A DNA stretch of 64,000 nt from Heterotrichella gracilis (taxonomy: Eukaryota > Sar > Xanthophyceae > Tribonematales > Xanthonemataceae): the NCBI GenBank assembly GCA_032358255.1, contig JAULBX010023296.1, forward strand, positions 186,001 through 250,000, in the 5' to 3' direction. Positions within the stretch are counted from its first letter, which is position 1. Every line of letters starts with the position of its first letter. Positions 1 to 10,934 of the stretch are shown piece after piece. The notes under the pieces were generated by a model. The model did not search any database. It saw only the letters and a list, made by a program, of their open reading frames with translations, and was not told the DNA's origin. The position numbers and the translations under genes are program-made.

Positions 1-1150
1 GGCACCATGCTGCAAGGGGGGAGGCGAGGGGGGTTCAGAGGGGGGGGGGGGGAGGTGGGAGGGGGTGTTGGGGTGGTGGTGAGTCAGTGCGTGCAAGGGT
101 GTGGTGGGGTGATGTGGGTGAGGTTGTAAGAGCAGTGGTGCACAGGCATTGAATCTGCCGCCGCTGCTGCTCTGAAAGCTACGCCTTTTTACTAGGTTTG
201 GTAAGGGATGACTACCGGCTGAGCTTGGCTTTGGCAAGGGGAGGCTGTTTTGCCAAGGGATGAATACTGCCTGAGCTTGGTGGGTCCCGAAAGCATCGGG
301 TCCAGGTCAGAAGCAATAGCTTTTGACTGTACTACGTGGTGGTTCAATACTGCTGCAACTTCCTGTGCAGCTGCTGTAGGTGGCTGTGCCACTGAGCCCA
401 AAAAGCTACAAAATCTAGCTTAGCTGCTGCACTATCCCCTCAATATCCACAAAGTGGAACTCCCACGGCCCACTTGTTGCCACCTCAACTTCAAGTATTG
501 GAAAGAATCCACCCCAGGGAGCTGACGATGGGCTGGCGCCTTGCTGTGATTTTGCTGCCTTGCCTCTTACCCACCAACCATCCTGCCAATGGCTAAGAGC
601 TGACATGATGCAGTAGGCGTCTGCAGCTGTCACGACTCTGCCTTCAACTCACCCACGGATGGTCCTCCACAAGATCTTGGAGGGTGCACGGAAGTGATAT
701 GGCCCCTTGGTTGGGTTTGTGTTGTGCCTCTTTCTCAAGAACTGCTCATACTTCCGCTTCTGGCGAACCAGTCCTCCTGAGATGTTGATCTCCTCTGTGC
801 GGACGGCAACCTGCAGACGTTTGGCAGCAGTTGGCAAAGGCAACAGCCACAACACTTGAAGTGTATGGGCCATGATGTCAAGTCAGGTCACTCGAAACTG
901 GAGCCCAGCAGCAGCACGTACGATGTATGTGCCGTTCAAGAGCTCCTTGGCGATGACGGAGGCCAGCCGTCCGAGCATGTGCCCGCGGCAATCGATTACT
1001 ACTGCCTGCAACACACCAACAGAGGTTATGGGCCGAGATGGGCACTGCAATCACCATGCAAAGGAAGGATGAACGCCGTCATGCATCGATGGCGGCCAGG
1101 CACAACGGCAAGCTGCTGGGCGGGTGGGAACCAACGCGTACCTTGGGCAT
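1..1150 (-). CDS. RPL13A: 60S ribosomal protein uL13 (L13a), 5' part, runs off the left edge
   Basis: Structural protein of the large cytosolic ribosomal subunit. Exons on the minus strand: 1142-1150 (ATG CCC AAG), 922-1005, 653-810, and 1-9 onward. The spliced N-terminus reads [20 protein letters not shown], the uL13 start, followed by [36 protein letters not shown] and WRTIRG. The last nine bases at the window edge add MVP, matching the family's RGM(L/V/I)PHKT. All junctions are GT-AG and the phases agree. The remaining two thirds lie outside the window. The tiny nine-base first exon is unusual but is supported by a clean donor and the family start. The intron 10-652 contains only non-homologous open frames. 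Identification is from remembered family sequence and is very secure. Confidence 0.95.
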
Positions 1151-1534
1151 GGTGGGTCCTGTCACCAGCCAACCCCAAACAGAATGGAAAGAGGGAGAGG
1201 GTGGTGCGCCGCCGAGCTTATGACTTTTGCCTGCGCGCTGCGGGACAAGGGAGGTGGCAGGGGGAGTAGGATATGACTAATAAAACACATATGTCCCCGT
1301 TTTCAAATCTGCCAGATTTGTCCCCTTGTAAAGGATGGCCATCGTTTTCAAGCCTCTTTTCAAAGAAGCCTTGCCACGCTGTGTTTTTTAGGAGGTCTCC
1401 ACTATTGTAACATAAACTGAACATTTGGTCATACAGGTGCACGCCACTTCAGAACTGGTGGTTGAAAATGTCTGCATCGTGTGCACATGACTATGGCGCA
1501 GCCGTGACTACATGGCTATGGCGCAGCCGCACTT

Positions 1535-1690
1535 GTAAATTATCTACCTATCCATCTATGATATTGTCTGCCCTCTGTGATATTAACTATGGCATTTTGA
1601 CCCGAGTGAAAGGAGCCCCGGGGATGGCTACGCCACTGACACCGCTGTCAATTATCTATCTGTCTATCTACCTATTTATCTATGATTTTG
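1535..1690. repeat. TCTA/TATC-rich microsatellite-like stretch
   Basis: Imperfect runs of the tetramer TCTA/TATC lie at about 1541-1562 and again at 1650-1685, separated by a non-repetitive spacer. They fall between RPL13A and the duplicated segment at 1.77-2.01 kb. No coding frame here looks conserved. Confidence 0.6.
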
Positions 1691-1764
1691 TCCAAAGCCT
1701 GCCAAGCTTAATCATTATGATGATTTGTTTGATGAACAACTTGCCACTAGCAATCAGGATAATT

Positions 1765-2135
1765 GGTTCTACAACCTGATCGGAAGCAATGTCATGCACT
1801 CATTGTGCCATAACCATAGGGAGACAAGGCCCCCACACAAGCAGCCAGTTGAAGAGCAAAGGCTACATTGCACGCTCCACCCCGCTGGGCCTCGGGGTCG
1901 CTGTGCCACGACCTCCCCCGCCAAAGGCTTGATCACCATCCAAACCCTTCTCGAGGAGTTCCATCACAGCCCTGGCCTGCCAGGGCCCACCACCACTGCC
2001 AGGGCCCCACCAGCACTGGGCCAGGACCGCATGCGCATCTGCGCCACTTGCTTCCCCGCCATGAGGATGCCTTGTCTGATGCTGTTGCAACCTCACCCGC
2101 TGCCTGCCTGTCACTGCCCTCGAGGTCGTCATCAC
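1765..2135 (-). pseudogene. Decayed copy of the 3' exon of the coiled-coil gene
   Basis: About 250 bp at 1765-2012 resembles 3878-4125 at the DNA level. Shared blocks include CCAGTTGAAGAGCAA, TCGAGGAG(T/C)TCCATCACAG and CCCTGGCC(T/C)GCCA. The minus-strand translation keeps GSGGGPW(Q/R)ARAVMELLE(K/T)GL(D/V)GD(Q/R)AFGGG, so at least this part was coding. I see no matching upstream exons here, so I call it a partial duplicate of the last exon of the gene at 3947-10110 rather than a working gene. It could instead be the 3' end of a tandem paralog whose remainder has diverged. Confidence 0.55.
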
Positions 2136-2650
2136 AGGCTTGGTGCCTATCGCCCCCCGTCATTGCACGCCAGGCAGCTGTGTTCCACCTCGGACACCAA
2201 CCTGTAACGGAGAGTCACAATGGCAATCATTTCAGCAATAGTTCTTGTCCCTTGTTAATGCATCTACACACGGATGCAGTAGTGGGTCCAGCAGGGCACT
2301 GCAATGTAAAAAAGATGTACAGTGTACAGAAGTCGGCACCTAGTTGTAGTCTAAATACAGTGCATAATGGTAGACTTGGATCAAGAACAAGGGTGATGAC
2401 ATGCCATGCCATGGCCAATTAATTCCAATCATTCCGTCATATCAGCCGAACCAATCACTAATAGTATGATGTACAGCCTCCACATGGCCCAAACTAAAAG
2501 GCAGCACACAGCAGCAGATAGTTTGACAATTTTGCAACTTGCAACATCTGCACTTGCCACGGCAATGCAGTCAGTGCTACCAGCTCATCTCAGTAAGTTG
2601 TGCGTAGCTCCGCTTTTGGTAATGCTCCACTGTGTCCGCACCTCAGAGCT

Positions 2651-3499
2651 TCATACTCCACCTGTCCCCACAAACAGCGCAAAGCTGCGTCGTCGGTGAA
2701 CGAGGTTGTCTACTTGCTGGCCAAACCTTTCTCCATAGACGCCCTCCAGGTAGTTCAAGGCTGCGTTCCTCAGGGCGTTCAACTCTCCTCTGGTTGCCGG
2801 GAAGTGCGCCTGAGGTAAGAAAACAGTTGTCGTTTCAGTTGCGCCAAAAACATGAAACGTGTTGTTCTGAAGCAGACAAGTGAGTTGCTTATGAACCAAA
2901 AGCAGTACCTGTGGGATGCTTCCAACTGGAAGGTTCCCAAGTTGGTCTTCGACCTGTAGGGGCATCAACGGGTCCGTGTATGACCTCGACAATGAATTTT
3001 TGGTGCGCACTCTGCTGTTGTATGACAAGGCCTGGAAGGTAGTCGTCATGGTTGCCTGCTGCTGCTGCAGAGTGGCCTGCAGGTCGGCCACCTGCTTCTG
3101 CAGAGCACTATTCTGCTGATGCTGTGGCACCAAAACCGCAGGACCTTGAACTCCTGGCCCTGCTGCCTCTGCACAAAAGAAGGAGTCTCAGCAACCATAG
3201 ATAGGATGTAGGCAACCACACTACCATGCACTGCAGACTTTGCCAAAAGCGTCCCCCCTTTCCCAAGAGTACGTGAAAGAAGCAGCTGGAGCAAGCAAAC
3301 CGATGGGACAGGGTTTTAGCAGCACAAAGACTTTCAATTCCAAATAGTGTTTACAGACTCTGAGGGGCCAGTGCCAATACCCTGTCATCGAACTCATTTA
3401 AACCTGTTGATGTCAACATCAAATGTTTAACACACCTGCCATCGCGGCGCGCACCATGTTTCTTGTAGCCTGAGCCGTCTGGGATTGGGAAACTACTTC
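2651..3499 (-). CDS. Unrecognised coiled-coil protein, C-terminal part (three exons)
   Basis: Three minus-strand exons fit with consistent phase: 3436-3499, 2909-3168 and 2651-2809 (stop TGA). The translation has a Gln-rich heptad-like stretch (NSALQKQVADLQATLQQQQ). It is followed by a conserved-looking tail with NSRVRTKNSL, PLMPL, LPVGSIPQ, AHFPATRGELNALRNAALN and a Tyr-Gly before a basic RRRS segment. The HFPATRGEL pattern reminds me of a C-terminal motif seen in uncharacterised eukaryotic proteins, but I cannot name the family. The N-terminal exon or exons were not found; the first exon listed starts at a splice acceptor, not at an ATG. Removing the intron 2810-2908 restores a continuous PVGSIPQ-AHFPATRG reading. 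Function unknown. Confidence 0.6.
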
Positions 3500-3723
3500 C
3501 TGCAAGAAAGATGTCGGACTACAAACTAAACAACAAGCTTGTTTCACCGTTTTTCAACGTCAGATGTGTGTTCACTGACACCCAGAGTCACCAAAGCTTT
3601 TTGTTTACAGAAATTTTGCGAGTATATCATATCCAGGAAGTATCTCCTCCAGTGTATGTCTGCACTTGACCTCCCAAAAGTGTTATATGCATAGACTCGA
3701 GGTTGTACGAACGCTCCAATAAA

Positions 3724-3773
3724 ATGCATGCATAAATGCATGCATAAATGCATGCATAAATGCATGCATAAAG
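3724..3773. repeat. Tandem 12-bp repeat built on the TGCATGCA palindrome
   Basis: Four head-to-tail copies of ATGCATGCATAA lie here. Each contains the self-complementary core TGCATGCA. The same core occurs singly at many other places (for example 9835-9860, 11100, 16050, 22380, 31858, 37342, 42470, 48988), so it is a genome-wide feature that has been amplified here. Confidence 0.9.
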
Positions 3774-3946
3774 GCGTTGACTACATACTATGTGACATAG
3801 ACCATCCTTGCCACTGGACTATATCCCTAGCTCTCAAGTTTCTTATGGACCGTTTAATGATTATTTTGCCATTCTGGACGACTGGTTCCACAACTCAACT
3901 GAAGCAATCTCATGCATGCGTTCATACTGCCATAGCCACAGGGGGA

Positions 3947-6900
3947 CTACGACCCCCCACCACAAGCGGCAGCAACCAGTTGAAGAGCAAGGGCAACATC
4001 ACACACTGCATCCCGCTGGCCCACTGCGCCACGTTCTCCCCCACCAAAGGCTCGATCACCAACCAAACCCGTCTCGAGGAGCTCCATCACAGCCCTGGCC
4101 CGCCAAGGCCCACCACCACTTCCCAGTACCACACCTGCACCCTCATCGCAATCCCCAGATTCAACCAGTTCCAACTTCACACTCTCGACCTCAGGACGTC
4201 CAGATCCAGCTGCTTTCAGCTCCACATCCATCCTGCCCCAGCCCCACACAGCATGCCCTGCAGCGCTCAGCACCAGCGCTGCCTGGATCTCCCGCACAGT
4301 GCGCCTCGGCACATCGTCTGGCGCTGTGTATGGGCCAGAAACCGGTGCCAGGGAGGCGGCGTGGGTCAGGTCAGCGAGGATGGCGTGCATGGCCACCAGC
4401 ACCCAGCTGTGTAGGGTTTGGGGCCCTGGGGTTTGCTCCAATGGGGCTGCGCCGTACGGCGGCAGGCAGGGTGGAAATGGGGGCAGCGCTGCAGGCCAGG
4501 TGTCCAGAGCTGCTGTGGCCAGCAGGAGCAGCCTGGAGGGGTCGGCCCCTGGGGATGACCGCAGCCAATCATGGAGCATCACCCTGACACCCTGCAGGGG
4601 CACCACAGCAGCCTGGGGTCAGACCCTGGCCAACTAGAACCTCTTCTAGCACTCCGCACATGTGATGGGTCAGACCCTGGTCAACCCGGAAAGTCTTCCC
4701 CAAACATGGCCTTGCTGGAACAAACTCCACAAACATAGCTAATGACCTAGTCTATCCTTGGTGAGATGCAGTGCATGTGCTGCAGCATGGTTCATGAACA
4801 TGTGTACAAGTCCTAGCCTGCCGCTGTGTGTGTCCTGTGTGCCCTCAATGCGACCCTAGGTGAGACCCTACATCTAGTGTGCCCAAGGCGAGGCCATAGT
4901 TTAGATGGCAGAAATGGACCTAGATGATATCCAAAGGGGTGGCGCACCATAACATCCCCTCGCATCTTGCATAACGCCGCCGCACAGGTGGCCAGCGCGC
5001 ATGCCTCACTGGCCGCCAGGTGGCGCTCCCCTGTCAGGCTGGACATGATGCTGGACTGGAGCTGAGTCAGCAGCAGGCCTGCAACGCCCTCCTCGGCCTG
5101 CAAATTGTGCCAGGTAACGTCATGATGTCAAATTGCCATGGATCACACGCAATGACTTGCATGATGGTGTGTGGCGCTAATATGTTGTATGCTATTCCTG
5201 GTTAATAAACAAAAAGGGAGATTCCTTGATGGCGCATGAAGGGTGAGAGAGATAAAAGCATATAAACTGCAGATATTGTCAAGAGGAGGACCGCATGTGC
5301 AAGCAAAACTGGTCTGCAAAATGCAACATCAAAGCGTGCGAGTGGATAAATTATGTGTGCATCGTCATAAGCCTCGCAATTCATACCCTCACCAGCTGTT
5401 TATCAAGGTGGTGAACACAATGTAGTAGCCAGGGGAGGGCGTGGGTGGCCAGGCAGTGCGGCGAGGCCCACAGGGGCAGGAAGGAGGGCTGCCGCCACGT
5501 GGCAGCTTCTGGTTGGTCGGTATTCGACGGCGGACCAAGGTTTGGTGGGGGCAGGGGTAAGCTGCGGGAAGGGTCTTGCATCGAGGGCGTGGCCATCATG
5601 GGGTCAGCCTGCAGGCATGATGGAGCAAACCACACTCTGTCAAACCCATGCCCATGCCACGTTGAAAATATGCACACATGCGTGTCATTGCCACAACAGC
5701 ACCAGCAACATACACAAACCCACTGCAATAGGCCAACTTTTTCCATGGCCCTAGTTCCCTAACCCACACACCCCTTCGTCTTCCTTGTCCCCTGGGCGAT
5801 GCGATCAAATAGACACCCTGGTCCATAGCACGAGCACGATACGGGCACAGCCCTTCCTCCCGCTACCCACCTTGGCCTCGCCCCCAGCCGCACAATCCAG
5901 CACGCAGCTCTCCAGCGCCACCACCAGAGCCCTAATGGGGTATCGCTTCTCCCGCACGCCCTGCGCCACACCCGCAGCCACCTGCACTACCAGCTCCATG
6001 CTGATCTGACCCCCTCCGCTGCCTGACACCAGCGCCAGCTCAGCATCCAGCTCATCCAGGCTGTCATGGAGCGTCACTTGGCGCACACCCAGGGCGTGGG
6101 AGGCTTCGGTGTGCGCTGGCAGGCCCATGGTAGCGGAGCTGGGTACCGAGGTGGCGGGAGGTGGGTGGGGGGCGCGGGCAGCATCATCCTGCGCCACAGC
6201 AGGGTGTTCAGTGGAAGAGTAGACTGGTGGTCAACCGCCTCATGGCAATGGCATTACTGCTTGCTTCTCTGAGTGTGGTGTGCAGTTCAACAACTGCCAA
6301 AGCCAAAGGATTCACCCTCACCACAGAATCCAACTGGCAACGGTTTACATACACACACAAGCCAAGCAATACTGCCTTTCAACCACCAATCCTGGCGCAT
6401 TACCGGTTCGCTGAGCGACTGGAGCAGCATCTCCTCCAACTCATCCTCGTCATTAACACCCCCTTGCACCTCCGCCTCAGCAGGCTGATCCAGTGACACA
6501 GCCACCTGCACCCCCCTTGCAGCAGTGGGTGCACCACCAGGGGGGACTGGAATGGGTGCACCAGTAGGCAACGGGGTGGGCCCAGAACCCTTGGAGGGTT
6601 TGTCCGCGCGCGGCTTGCGTGGGCGCTTGACAGCTGGCACCCCGCCAGGTGGCACCGCCTGCTTGCGCTTGGAGGGGGGCTTGGCGGTGGTGCGCAGCGC
6701 AGCCGTCTTGACCTATGGGAGGCCACACAAAGCCCGTCAGCTCCCGCCATCTAACACTAACAATCTAATGCCACGAGACTGTCCGCGGCTGCTGTGGATT
6801 GATGCTATGGCATGCCTGCCTGCATTGGTTGCCACTCCAGTGCATCAGCCACGCCCAGTACGTTGGAAGGGTGGCACACAAGCAAGCCTGGATACCCCAA

Positions 6901-9900
6901 CCAGCACACTAACCACAGCAGCACACCAACCACAGCACCAACAACCCATCAAACAACCGCACCACCCGCAGCACCGCACCATCTCAAGGGGCAGCATCTG
7001 CGTGCGCATGACCGGCGGGGGCACAGGGTGGGGCGCTGGGGGCGGCCGCCAGCGCACATGTCCTGTGTCATGTTGCACCCCTGTGCTGCCACCAGTGCCA
7101 CTGTCGCTGCTCCCACGCGCGGCCCCCCCTGCCGGCAGCTTCCCATGCGAGCTCTGGTCAAGCTGGTCGGCGGCGCTGGCCGCAAAGGGCGGCCCTGTGC
7201 CATCCGGGTCATCCTGCACCAACGCGAGGTGTGGCTGTCATTTAAAAAAATTGTCAGCCATTTTATATGCCGTTGCTGCGGCCTCAATTTCTGGTAACCG
7301 TTGTGGTTGTGGTTGTGGTTGTGGTTGTGGTTGTGGTTGTGGTTGTGGTTGTGAGGTCCATCCCCTGGTTGCCAATGGTATCCGTCAGTTTGCTGCTGCC
7401 AGCAGTGAAGCCTCCCCAGGGAAAACACCTCTGATCAGGCTTATCCACCTCATGTTACACCATCCCTGCTGCTGGTGACATAGACAGCGACATGGTGGAA
7501 TAGACAATGACAATGGTCACCACAGCCCAGCGGGCCACACCCACCTTGTCATCGTGCTCCCCTTGCCCCCCCCGCTGCACCACCTCCCCATGCCCACCTC
7601 CCTGGGTGCGGCCCGCGTGGGAGGGCATGTTGGATGCCTCCAGCCCGGTGCCAGGTGGCGCGTGCAGGGGGAGCATGTCAGAGGCAGCGTGGGGGGGGCT
7701 GCCGCCCGCCAGCATGGCGAAGGAGCCCATCGCAGCACGCCACCTGCACAGTGCATGCATTGGACAAGTGTGATTCTAAGCGCCCGCATATTCTCAATTG
7801 CACAATGCCATGTTCTCAGAATTCACAAATATAGAGGGGCATAACCTGTTATGCTGATGGCAATGTGTTGTTTCCAGATTATGGATGCCGCAATTGGCAT
7901 TGAAATGCAGCATGCAGAGGCTGATCTTACTACCACTATAGACAAGGGGTTGGAACACATGTTCAGCAGGGGAACACATTATGTGAGGCGCGCAACAAGC
8001 CTGCAAATTGCAAATGGCAGGGATTTGCAGGGTTGTGCAGGGTTCCATGCCCTGTGCCCCACCTGCGCATCTCCTCTACCACCTCCGACTGCTGGTGCAT
8101 CAACATCTGAACCTGCTGCCGGAGCCGCACAACCTCCTCAGCACTCGCACCAATGCCACCACCGCCGCCGCAGCCGCCACCACCGCCACTCGTGCCCTCG
8201 GCAGGTGGTGGTGCGGGGACCGTGCAGCTGCTTTGCGGCGCACCAGGGCCGCCGCCGCCCCCGCTGATGCGCTGCTGGCGGGTGAGGTGCGACACCTGGC
8301 CCTGGAGGGACTTGACCTGCGCAAGGGGAGGAGTGCGATGGTAAAGAATATCGCGATGATGATATAATGAGATTAGCGATGATAATGACATTCACAAAGA
8401 TGATGATAATAATGATGGTGATGGCCATGGTGGCAGTGTTGATGATAGTGGTGGTGATAATGGTGACAATGGTGACGATGGTGGTGCCACTGCATCTAGT
8501 CATGTAAACCCCCCTTGCCCTCACCTGCATCTGCACCTCCTCCAGCTCCAGTGCCATCTCCTGCTGGAGGGGAGCTGCCCCGTTGCCAGCTGACGCCCCG
8601 TCGCGCACCCGCTCCTCAACCCACTCCAGCCGCTGTTCATGGGAGGACAGCTGGCGGGCAACAGCGGGGGGCAGGGCGGACTGCGGCGCGGGTAGCGCAG
8701 CCTGTGGGAAGGGGTGCCCCAGGGAAATATTGGCAAGTGCTAGCTGTGGAGTTATAATTTAACACAGCAGTGCGTCCGTGGAAAGGGTGCAAAGGATGGC
8801 TAGTCCTACAAGCTGCTTCAACATTGATATTTGTAATAATTTAGTTTGATCTACTTTACCAACATCCCCAATTTCCCTCCCCATGCCCCCCTCTGAATCC
8901 TCTTCCCTCGCACCCCACCACCCACCTTGCCCGCCGCCTGCAGCTGCTCCACCAGCCCCTTCAGCCCAGCCACTTCCCGCCGCAGCACCACCACATCCCC
9001 CGACCCGCCCCCGCCAGGTGGCGCGCCATGGGCCTGCCTCCTCATGGCCGCCACCTGGGACTGGGCATCGGCTGCCGCGGCTTGTGCACGCTCCGCCTTG
9101 GCATCAGCTGCTTGTATGGCCGACTGGAGGGACTGGCGCTCCCTATGAAGGGGTATGCATGGGTGTGAGGTTGGAATCCGGGTGTGGTCAAGGCTGCGGC
9201 GTGGTGATGCTGATGGTGGTGGTCATGGGGTTTGATGCTGTTGCGATGGTGGGGGTGGATTGCCCGGCTTTGGTCGGGGCAAGCATGACCGCAGCTGGGA
9301 GCGAGCAACTAGCTGTCATTAGGTCAATTGATGCATATCTACAACAATGGTTTACTGCACCACACATGCTATGACGTACACAGTAGCTCGCCGGGGAAGC
9401 CGTCTTGTGACTAGCTATGGTCCAGTGCCGGCATCCCCGGATGCACGTGGTGTGCGATGGGTGACACGCTGCAGGGACACTGCTGGAGCAGCCGTGCATT
9501 ACCACCCCCAACACCACCGACAGCAGCAGCCTGACAGAAGAGGCCGCCGCATCCAGGCGGTAATGCCAAGGCGAAGCAGTGTCCCCACAGTGCTGCGGTT
9601 GTGCTCAGAACCCTACCTTTTCTCTGCCGCCAGCGCCGCCTCAGCAGCTTTGAGCTTTGCTTGTGCCGCGTCATGCGCCTCCCGCTGCGCCTGCTGCTCT
9701 GCAGTGGCTGCCTTGTACTTGAGCTGCAGCTGCTGGTGGTGCTTGATCAGCTCGGAGGTGTTGAGCGCGCGCTCCTTAAGCAGGGTCTGTCGGGGTGTGG
9801 AAGGGTTAGACGGGCCGAAGGAGGTAACGTGAATGCATGCATGGAGCGCGCATATGCATGCATGGTCAGTTAAGGAGTGGCGCCGCTTGTATGAGGAGTC

Positions 9901-10110
9901 TTGCACGGCAGGCAAGGCGGTATACTAGAGAGGAGTACCCTGGTGGTTGTATGCTGTGTGCTGTGGTGCGTTGCATCCAGAGGTGTGCACAAGAGATGAC
10001 ATACGGTTGATGGCACTTACCAGGCTAGACCGCAGGCCCTGCCTCGCAGCCTCGCTGCTATCTAGCTTGGCTCGAAGCTCCTCATACGTTGGCTTGCCCC
10101 CTTCAACCAT
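3947..10110 (-). CDS. Large coiled-coil protein with AT-hook-like basic segment, function unknown
   Basis: Eleven minus-strand exons join without a phase break: 10021-10110, 9617-9786, 8926-9142, 8525-8701, 8063-8316, 7545-7743, 6980-7213, 6404-6712, 5871-6188, 4948-5097 and 3947-4591, giving about 920 residues. The start used is the ATG at 10110 (MVEGGKPTYEELRAKLDSSE). Residues ~1-250 are Ala/Gln/Glu-rich coiled coil (HHQQLQLKYKAATAEQQAQR; VVVLRREVAGLKGLVEQLQA). A Gly/Pro-rich low-complexity part follows, then a basic stretch KRPRKPRADKPSKGSG resembling an AT-hook. The C-terminal third is helical without a recognised domain. Further coiled-coil sequence at 10165-10240 (QRDDLMVTALEEQHAGW) suggests that upstream coding exons exist. 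An open frame at 5421-5587 may be an additional exon. Candidate roles (chromatin or meiotic scaffold) are speculation. Confidence 0.6.
7300..7353. repeat. (GTTGTG)n hexanucleotide microsatellite
   Basis: Nine or so uninterrupted GTTGTG units. They lie in an intron of the coiled-coil gene, just upstream (on the minus strand) of the exon at 6980-7213. On the minus strand an open frame would read poly(His-Asn), but the splice model places it outside the coding sequence. Confidence 0.9.
8335..8490. repeat. GAT/AAT-rich imperfect trinucleotide tract
   Basis: Dense, imperfect GATGAT/ATAATG repeats, followed by GGTGATGGT units, fill the intron between two exons of the coiled-coil gene (8063-8316 and 8525-8701). 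This is ordinary low-complexity intron sequence. Confidence 0.75.
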
Positions 10111-10934
10111 GAACGTGCCTCACGCTTGGTCATACCGAGCAGCCATCAGCTGAGTTTTGAACCACGCACACCCCTCCACCCGGCGTGCTGCTCCTCCAGC
10201 GCTGTCACCATAAGGTCATCACGCTGTTTCAAGTGCCCGAAGAGCTACAGTTGGCTATCATACTCTTGCATCCACCTTCCAGCTTCAGTTTGCCAGTTGA
10301 AAAGATGCATGCGGCTGCCCTGCTGATTGCTCATCAGCCAAGTTTGAAACTGAGTCCTCGCGGTATCGCCGTCTCGCAGAAACACGATAAGAATTCTTCA
10401 TCACTTTTGCAGTGCCATAGTCCTTTTGCAGCGAGTTTTGTAGTCAAAGTTGTATACAACCACGGCCGCAGGCGTTTGAGTATGAGATGCATGCATACGT
10501 TTTGTTCAACTGTCGTTCTTGTGTTCTTTTAAAGCGCCAATATACCCATCCTGTGACTATAGTGCGAGCTTTAATTTTCATCGTCACCGCGTTTGAAGCT
10601 GTAAACTGCACCTCTCATATTGAAGTTCTCTGCTGCAACCTGTAACAGCTTGCCTGGCAGACACACCAGCAGTGCACGGAAGGACCTGAAAGCAGTGCTT
10701 TTCCTATACTATTGTGCTGGCTAGAGGCCACTCAATTGCACATATAGGGGCAGTTGTGGTTGCTGCCCAAGTGCCTTTCACCCCTTCACTGAAAGTTTCA
10801 GCCCTACGCTGCGAGAAGTTGAAAGCCACTGAAAGCCACTGAAAGGCACTGAAAGGGCAGTAGGTTGATCACGGCCAGGCTCAAGGCGTAGCACAAACAC
10901 ATACTTCAGGAGCCGTTCCCGGAAGCCCAGCAAG

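Noticed and set aside
415-633. Minus-strand 72-residue open frame inside the RPL13A intron
   Set aside because: The ribosomal protein reading resumes at bases 9-1 with matching phase, so this frame is intronic. It resembles nothing I know.
10-652. Box C/D snoRNA in the RPL13A intron, as in vertebrates
   Set aside because: I found no paired C box (RTGATGA) and D box (CTGA) with flanking complementarity on the minus strand.
3724-3773. CRISPR-like array from the regular 12-bp repeats
   Set aside because: There are no spacers; it is a simple tandem microsatellite in a eukaryotic genome.
3728-4587. Long plus-strand open frames
   Set aside because: They are antisense to the in-phase last exon of the coiled-coil gene and rich in His/Pro/Gln, as expected of a shadow frame in GC-rich coding DNA.
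6525-7478. 317-residue plus-strand open frame
   Set aside because: It overlaps two in-phase minus-strand exons and a (GTTGTG)n microsatellite, and its composition (Cys-Gly repeat) is a product of the repeat. No conserved motif.
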